Shown one piece after another: positions 59,129-64,000 of a stretch of 64,000 nucleotides of DNA (within the stretch, counting starts at the first letter, position 1; every line of letters begins with the position of its first letter). The stretch lies in contig JBITNC010000001.1 in NCBI GenBank assembly GCA_050084985.1, positions 153,326,001 through 153,390,000 of the forward strand, given 5' to 3'. The translations under genes were made by a program, and so were the position numbers. The DNA comes from Nageia nagi (Eukaryota; Pinophyta). Under the pieces are notes generated by a model, which was not told the origin of the DNA, made no database searches, and saw nothing but the letters and a program-made list of their open reading frames with translations.

Positions 59129-59131
59129 GAT

Positions 59132-61676
59132 TGTGTATATCAAATTATGAACCTAAAATGCAATTTAGACAGATAAATCATTCAACATAATTAATAATGA
59201 ACATATTCGACAATACACATCAATAATAATAATGATATTATATTCTAAAGTATTTGAATACAAAAAGCGAGTTTTTATTGATCTGTTGTAATCAGCATTG
59301 ACAGCGATCGTTGTGAATCAGTAACAATCAGTACGGATCGATAACGATTGAAGCACGACTCTACATTCTCTACTCCATCATTGTGTTTGTTGTAAACCTT
59401 TGGCCTTTGTTATCGATCTGGTGAATCACCACCGATCGATCTTTGAATCGTTGACGATCAGATCTGTATGCACTGGAGTAATCTTCACAGAATTTTGAAG
59501 TGTTTTTGTCTATTCCTTGTTATTCTCCTTCACGCTTACTTCCATCGTTCTTTTTCTGTATTGACCCTGCACATAGAAAATGAACGAAGCATCAAAAGCA
59601 TACCTGTTCATACATATTAATTAGCAAATGGATAACATAATATAGAAGTATAATTGATATGAGATTTGCTATTGATCAAGCTTACAACCTTTTGCTAATA
59701 ATCTCCTGATTTGATTTAAGCAGAGCTTCACTACAGTAAGATTGGGTCCCTTTGTTAACGTACAAAGCTTTAATTTATAAGCTTCAAGGTTTGTTATTCA
59801 TTTGTTTTGGCATCACAAGATTCCAGGTAACCTCTCGAACTAAATTTTGAGGTCTTGTTATCTTCCATCTGTATCCATGATTACAAATTGTACGTATTAG
59901 GCTATTCCAGGCTTAGATTTATCTGTTGTTTAACTGTTCATGGATCGTCGCCGATTACCTAGCAATTTTATAAAATGGTCACTCTATGGTTGGTTTTTGA
60001 TGACAAGGCTCGTAAGACCACTTGTTTTATATATGTTCGAAAAGATTGATCTGATAATATAATTTTAAATCTTATTTAATGCTTTTATAAGGAGTTATAA
60101 TTACTGTATATTCATACATAATAAGTTCTTTATTGAAGCCCCGGTGTACTTTATTTGCAATCATGAGTTCATTTTAAGATCCCCGAGAGTTTTTCTGGAG
60201 CAAAAAAAATAGGCCAGAGTCAGTAGATAAAGAGTTCTGGAATGAAATGATGATGTCACAGAAGAAAGAATAAAGCTCAGTTGTGGAAAAGCCCAGGTTC
60301 CGGAAGAGGTGAGGTCAGCAAGAGATAATCGAAGAAGTCGGAGCCCATAAATTAAGTGTTCTGAAAGTAACGTGTTCTGAAATAAAATGATGACATCATA
60401 GAGGATAAGATCATCGCATTTTGGTAAAGATCAGGTTCCAGAAATGATGAGGTCAGCAAGGAGTGATCAAATAGCCGGAGCCGATGAGTAGAGCATTCTA
60501 GAAGTAAGAAGATGATGTCACGGGGAGAATGATGTTCTCATTTTTGAATGAAACCGGGTCCTGAAAGTGATGAGGTCAGCAAGGAGTGATCAAATAGCCG
60601 AAGCCAATGAGTAGAGCATTCCAGAAGGAAATGATAAAGCTCAGTTATGGAAAAGCCTAGGTTCCGGAGATGATGAGGTCAGCAAGGAGTGATCAAATAG
60701 CTAGAGCCGATGAGTAGAGCATTCCAGAATGTAGAGATAATGACATCACGAGGAGAATGATGTTCACATTTTTGAATGAAACTAGGTCCTAGAAGTGATG
60801 AGGTCATCAAGGAGTGATCAAATAGCCAGAGCCGTTGAGTAGAGCATTCCAGAATGTAGAGATGAGGCCAGTGAGAGATCATATCATAGTTATCAAGAAG
60901 CCGTATCATCTGCAATCTACCCCATTTTTGTAATATTCTACCAAGTGGCATATGTAGGTAGTATCAGTTAAAACAAGGCTAGAATTTTGAAGCCATTTTT
61001 GTAAACATTTCTATTCTGCAATTCTTGTAACTATCGTTACTGTAGTATAAGTATATGAAAATAAAGTGAAAGAAGGGTCAGAATCCTAGTATTGCTCTTT
61101 ACATTTGTTCTCGAAGACCTATAGTTTTTATCAATAATATGAAACCATCTTGACCTTTCTTGTCTAGCACTCGTAATTGTCATTCTTAATTTGGTTACAT
61201 CGTGGTAGCTTGGCTTGTTTCCTGAATGATAATTGTGAGTTGCTAGTATAACTGTGTCTGCTACATGGTAGAGTAAAGCTGGGAAACTATTAGAGAGTGA
61301 GAGCTTGTACTATAGCTGCTACACTAGATTCAGGCCAAGGTTTCACACACTATGAAAGCCCGCGCTGAACTAGTGATCCACCTTTGCTTTTTCTCTTGTT
61401 ACCCTAAGCCTTTTGCTTAAATTCCTCGCACTCTACTCCTTTTTATTTCCTTTCCTATTACTTTTTCTACGCCCAATAGATAAGGAACTGGCCTTCTCCG
61501 AAGATCAGACTATCCCCATAGTCTGTTCTTGATTTACTTTGGTTAAGATTATTCATGGTACATATATTACACAATCTTATTCAATAATTATTTTAATGTG
61601 ATATATATTAGAAAAAATACTTGTTTTATTTATTTATTTATTAAATTAAAGATAGGGTTTATTTTGAGTGTCTACA
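59132..61676 (-). repeat. 5' LTR of the 20-kb element (2,545 bp, internal deletion)
   Basis: Same ends as the 3' LTR. It lacks the 494 bp corresponding to 43,442-43,935. The junction lies at 60,908-60,913. The length difference between LTRs is exactly 494 bp. Within the first ~375 bp I count about 18 differences from the 3' LTR, 17 of them transitions. The sense TATA-like box is kept at 59,771-59,780. Confidence 0.95.
60180..60895. repeat. LTR minisatellite, 5' LTR copy
   Basis: Same ~110-120 bp unit array as in the 3' LTR, with the same unit number and order (cores from 60,309, 60,446 and onward), so the array predates this insertion. Confidence 0.85.
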
Positions 61677-61681
61677 CAAAG
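61677..61681. repeat. Target site duplication CAAAG (right)
   Basis: Directly follows the LTR end TCTACA and continues into ATTCCATCTAAGG, which matches copy A after its single CAAAG (9,332-9,336). Confidence 0.96.
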
Positions 61682-62680
61682 ATTCCATCTAAGGTGCGCA
61701 CTCAACTTGAAAGCATCTCATATAAAGTCAAGATATCCACTCCATGAGTTTATTTTGAGTAACAGTGTCAAAGGCTTTCCTAAAGTCTACAAAATAATAG
61801 ATTACTATAGACTTCCAAAATCTAGCCTCCTCAATAATATCCTTAAGTATGAAAATATGATTAGAGGTATATTAATCTCTATGAAAGCAAGCCTATCCCA
61901 TAGCTTGAAATCCCCTAGAGTCAACCATCCAAGAGAGAGATACCCCTCCAAGATCATAGCATATAGTTTGGCCAAGGTGTGGCCAATCATGATGGTATGA
62001 TAATTACTCAGGTCATTGAGGTTTTGAGTCTTAAATATGGGGTCAATGATGTTGGAAATTCAAGAAGAATGGAAATCATAGCAAATAACATTATTGAAGA
62101 GCTGCACGAGGATGGGTGGGAGGGGTTGGATGGCATGCTTAAGGAATTCCACTTGAAGATCTTAAATTTCCATGGCCTTGCCCAAGTGTAGTTTCTAAAT
62201 AGTATAATGGATGAGAGGGATGAGAAAAAGTCTAAAATGAGGGGACGGTGGATAGGAGTGAGTGAGAGATGTTCACTAAAAGTGTAGAGACAAGAGGCAT
62301 ACTCCTTCTAGGCATGGAGATAAATAGAATTTGTGAGGTATTTTTTAGGTAAAGAGCACCAAAAGGATTTTGGTTTAGAATGAAGTGAAGAGATTATCTT
62401 AGTTCTCCTTTTGGCTAGGAAGTGATGTTTCTTAGTCCTAAGGAGATGAAGGTAGGAGCAATGGAGCATAGTAGTGGAGGCGGATCTAGGGTTGCAAACC
62501 ATGGATCAACAAAGGTAGCAATGGGAATCTTTACATTTGATATGGAACCAAGCATTCATCAAATCATGGTGTAATTAGGAAAAATATGGCTGGACTCAAT
62601 TTATGGAGATCTACAAGAAGTTCTCTACATAAAAAGCTAGTTTAAGGTTAAGAGGTTATGGAGGGGAGACCCAAGTAACC
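61682..62680 (-). mobile_element. LINE fragment 1 in copy B, 5' part
   Basis: Counterpart of 9,337-10,330. The minus strand carries the RT N-terminal region (IGHTLAKLYAMILEGYLS near 61,990) and the catalytic block near 61,790. Separated from its 3' part by the 20-kb insertion. Confidence 0.68.
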
Positions 62681-62829
62681 TAAATGTAGCAATCATAAAT
62701 ATTTGCTCTAATAGATCTATGAAGCTCTACTTTTGAAGGTTGAAGATGATGAGTAGTTAATGAAATGCTAAAAGATAGAGGTTAGTTAATAGAGATAACC
62801 ATAACTGAACTGGCTTTAGAATACCAACA

Positions 62830-63998
62830 ACACCTATGTGCAATGAAGCCTAACAATGCAAGCCTCTTGGAAGAACATAACACAAGAAATGGATACCTCT
62901 CATGGACCATGAATGAGTCACCAAATTATCAGAGTATATGTAGAAAGGAAGTGAACCTAAATATGCTCTCAAGATGGAGTGGTTATGTTGCAAATTTACT
63001 TTGTATAATGCATTATGGTATAGTTTGCTTACAATGGATCATCTACTGAAACATGATGGTCTGAACCCTCTCAATACATGACCGTGCAATGAGTCTAGAA
63101 CTAGGGCCCCAAACCTCTAACCCATAGAGAACTATAGGGTTAACAAGGGTATCAAAGAGAAATTTTGTTGAAGGGATATCTTGAAAATGAAACTAGAAGC
63201 ATTGAAATTCTAGAATGGAAAGTGAAGCATATCCCTTACAAAGACGTGATTATGAAGCTAGTTTCAAGCTGAAAGATGGCCCTGAAAATTGAACACCTAG
63301 TTAGTGCAAGTAGTAAAGATGTCAACTATCTCACATTTATAGCACAAATTGTGTCTAAAAAAGTGACTCTAAAGGTATTAAAGATCATGATCTTAGTTTT
63401 ACTAAGATTAACTATGATATGTTTTTTGTTACAAAAACTAGAAAGTGCATCTAACTATTTCTAAAGACCCTTAAGGGTATGTGATAAGAGAATCACATAA
63501 TTTGCAAATAGAAGTATAGCAATTCGGATTTGATGAAGTAAACACCTATCTTTTGTTTGAGTGTGTAGTCCAAGAAATTCCTTAAGGTCATCAATATACA
63601 TTCCAAAAAGAGTGGGTAAAATGGAATACCCTTGCTTAACTCCAGTAGTGCTAGTGATCATGTCTAAAAAGTCATTCACAATTCAAAATCAAGCAACAAG
63701 TATCTCATAAAGCCTCATGATGGAAATAATAAATGTGTCAAAGATACCAATAGTACACATCTAAAAAAGTATCATATAATAATATCAAAGGCTTTTCTAA
63801 AATCAACAAAAGAATAAAAGACCTTGGAGAATATATGATAGATTACCTCAATGATAGCTCAAAGGGTGAAGATATGATCTATAGTCTAGTAATCCCTCCT
63901 AAATCTAACTTACCCTCTTAGGTAAGTGCTAGAAGATGAGTCCAATTTTTGGCCAAAACATCAAAGTGATTTCCCTAATTTTTAGGTTTGGTCACACT
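62830..63998 (-). mobile_element. LINE fragment 2 in copy B
   Basis: Counterpart of 10,480-11,640. It includes STTGVKQGYSILPTLFGMYI near 63,650-63,590, slightly better preserved than in copy A (LFGMYIDDL rather than LSGMYIDDL). Stops and frameshifts remain. Confidence 0.68.
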
Positions 63999-64000
63999 TC

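Larger units (their letters stand above)
41666..61676 (-). mobile_element. Tat-type Ty3 LTR retrotransposon, 20,011 bp, complete but inactive
   Basis: Two LTRs (TG...CA), a 5-bp target duplication, a putative primer binding site inside the right LTR and a polypurine tract inside the left LTR define the element and its minus-strand sense. The coding order gag, protease, RT, RNase H, second RNase H, integrase is that of the Tat branch (Tat/Ogre/Retand), known for an extra archaeal-like RNase H and large size. Features beyond the standard set are a G-patch, a post-pol ORF with an internal duplication, and an ORF on the opposite strand. Gag-pol runs in one frame (with one frameshift near 56,600) but is cut by many stops. 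About 18 differences in the first 375 bp of the LTR pair show that the insertion is not recent. It sits inside LINE fragment 1 of copy B. Confidence 0.95.
61677..64000. repeat. Segmental duplication, copy B, right part
   Basis: Matches 9,332 to about 11,640 of copy A and runs off the window end. An extra ~19 bp near 63,529-63,550 is absent from copy A. Confidence 0.9.

Noticed and set aside
41666-61676. Element read on the plus strand because of a TATTTAAAGGG and an AATAAA in the left LTR
   Set aside because: Gag-pol, the polypurine tract next to the left LTR and the primer binding site next to the right LTR all fix the sense strand as minus.

Overview
The window looks like nuclear DNA of a large-genome vascular plant, most likely a gymnosperm. 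It is AT-rich, almost entirely repeats, and has no intact host gene. The clues are a broken IGT/LAZY-family gene with typical plant exon structure, a 20-kb Tat-type Ty3 LTR retrotransposon, plant L1 LINE remains, a second LINE type not of L1 form, and plant mobile domain (PMD) remains. The lineage call is inference. All comparisons below were made by eye.

Layout. 1-4.8 kb: old repeat sequence, including one arm of a ~1.5 kb inverted duplication whose partner lies at 31.1-32.6 kb. 4.8-6.6 kb (+): five-exon IGT (LAZY/DRO1-like) pseudogene. 6.1-11.65 kb: copy A of a segmental duplication holding the last two exons of that pseudogene and two tandem minus-strand LINE fragments. 11.7-16.1 kb: no recognisable gene. 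16.1-17.8 kb (-): L1 LINE fragment. 18.9-20.3 kb: 3' end and LTR of a plus-strand LTR element with an internally duplicated promoter block. 20.9-31 kb: palindromic arrays, LTR-like inverted and direct repeats, and a higher-order tandem repeat. 34.6-36.2 kb (+): PMD pseudogene. 36.4 kb: three-part microsatellite. 37.0-38.3 kb (-): Ty3 gag pseudogene. 38.4-64.0 kb: copy B of the segmental duplication, split by a 20,011-bp retrotransposon (41,666-61,676).

The retrotransposon is the main feature. It lies on the minus strand, has a CAAAG target duplication, and its empty site is visible in copy A. Reading 61,676 to 41,666 it has: a 5' LTR (2,545 bp, internally deleted), a putative primer binding site, a leader with a thrice-repeated 44-bp box, gag, protease, a G-patch segment, reverse transcriptase, two RNase H domains, integrase, an extra ORF after pol, a non-coding stretch with three 94-bp repeats and a hairpin, an ORF on the opposite strand, a polypurine tract, and a 3' LTR (3,039 bp). 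Gag-pol is one frame broken by stop codons plus one frameshift. The best candidates for undescribed biology are the post-pol ORF, which is a tandem duplication of one unrecognised domain, and the opposite-strand ORF, which carries a single in-frame TGA and a splice-acceptor-like 5' edge.

Mutation pattern: copy differences in the duplication and between the LTRs are mostly CpG-type transitions, as expected for methylated, silenced DNA.
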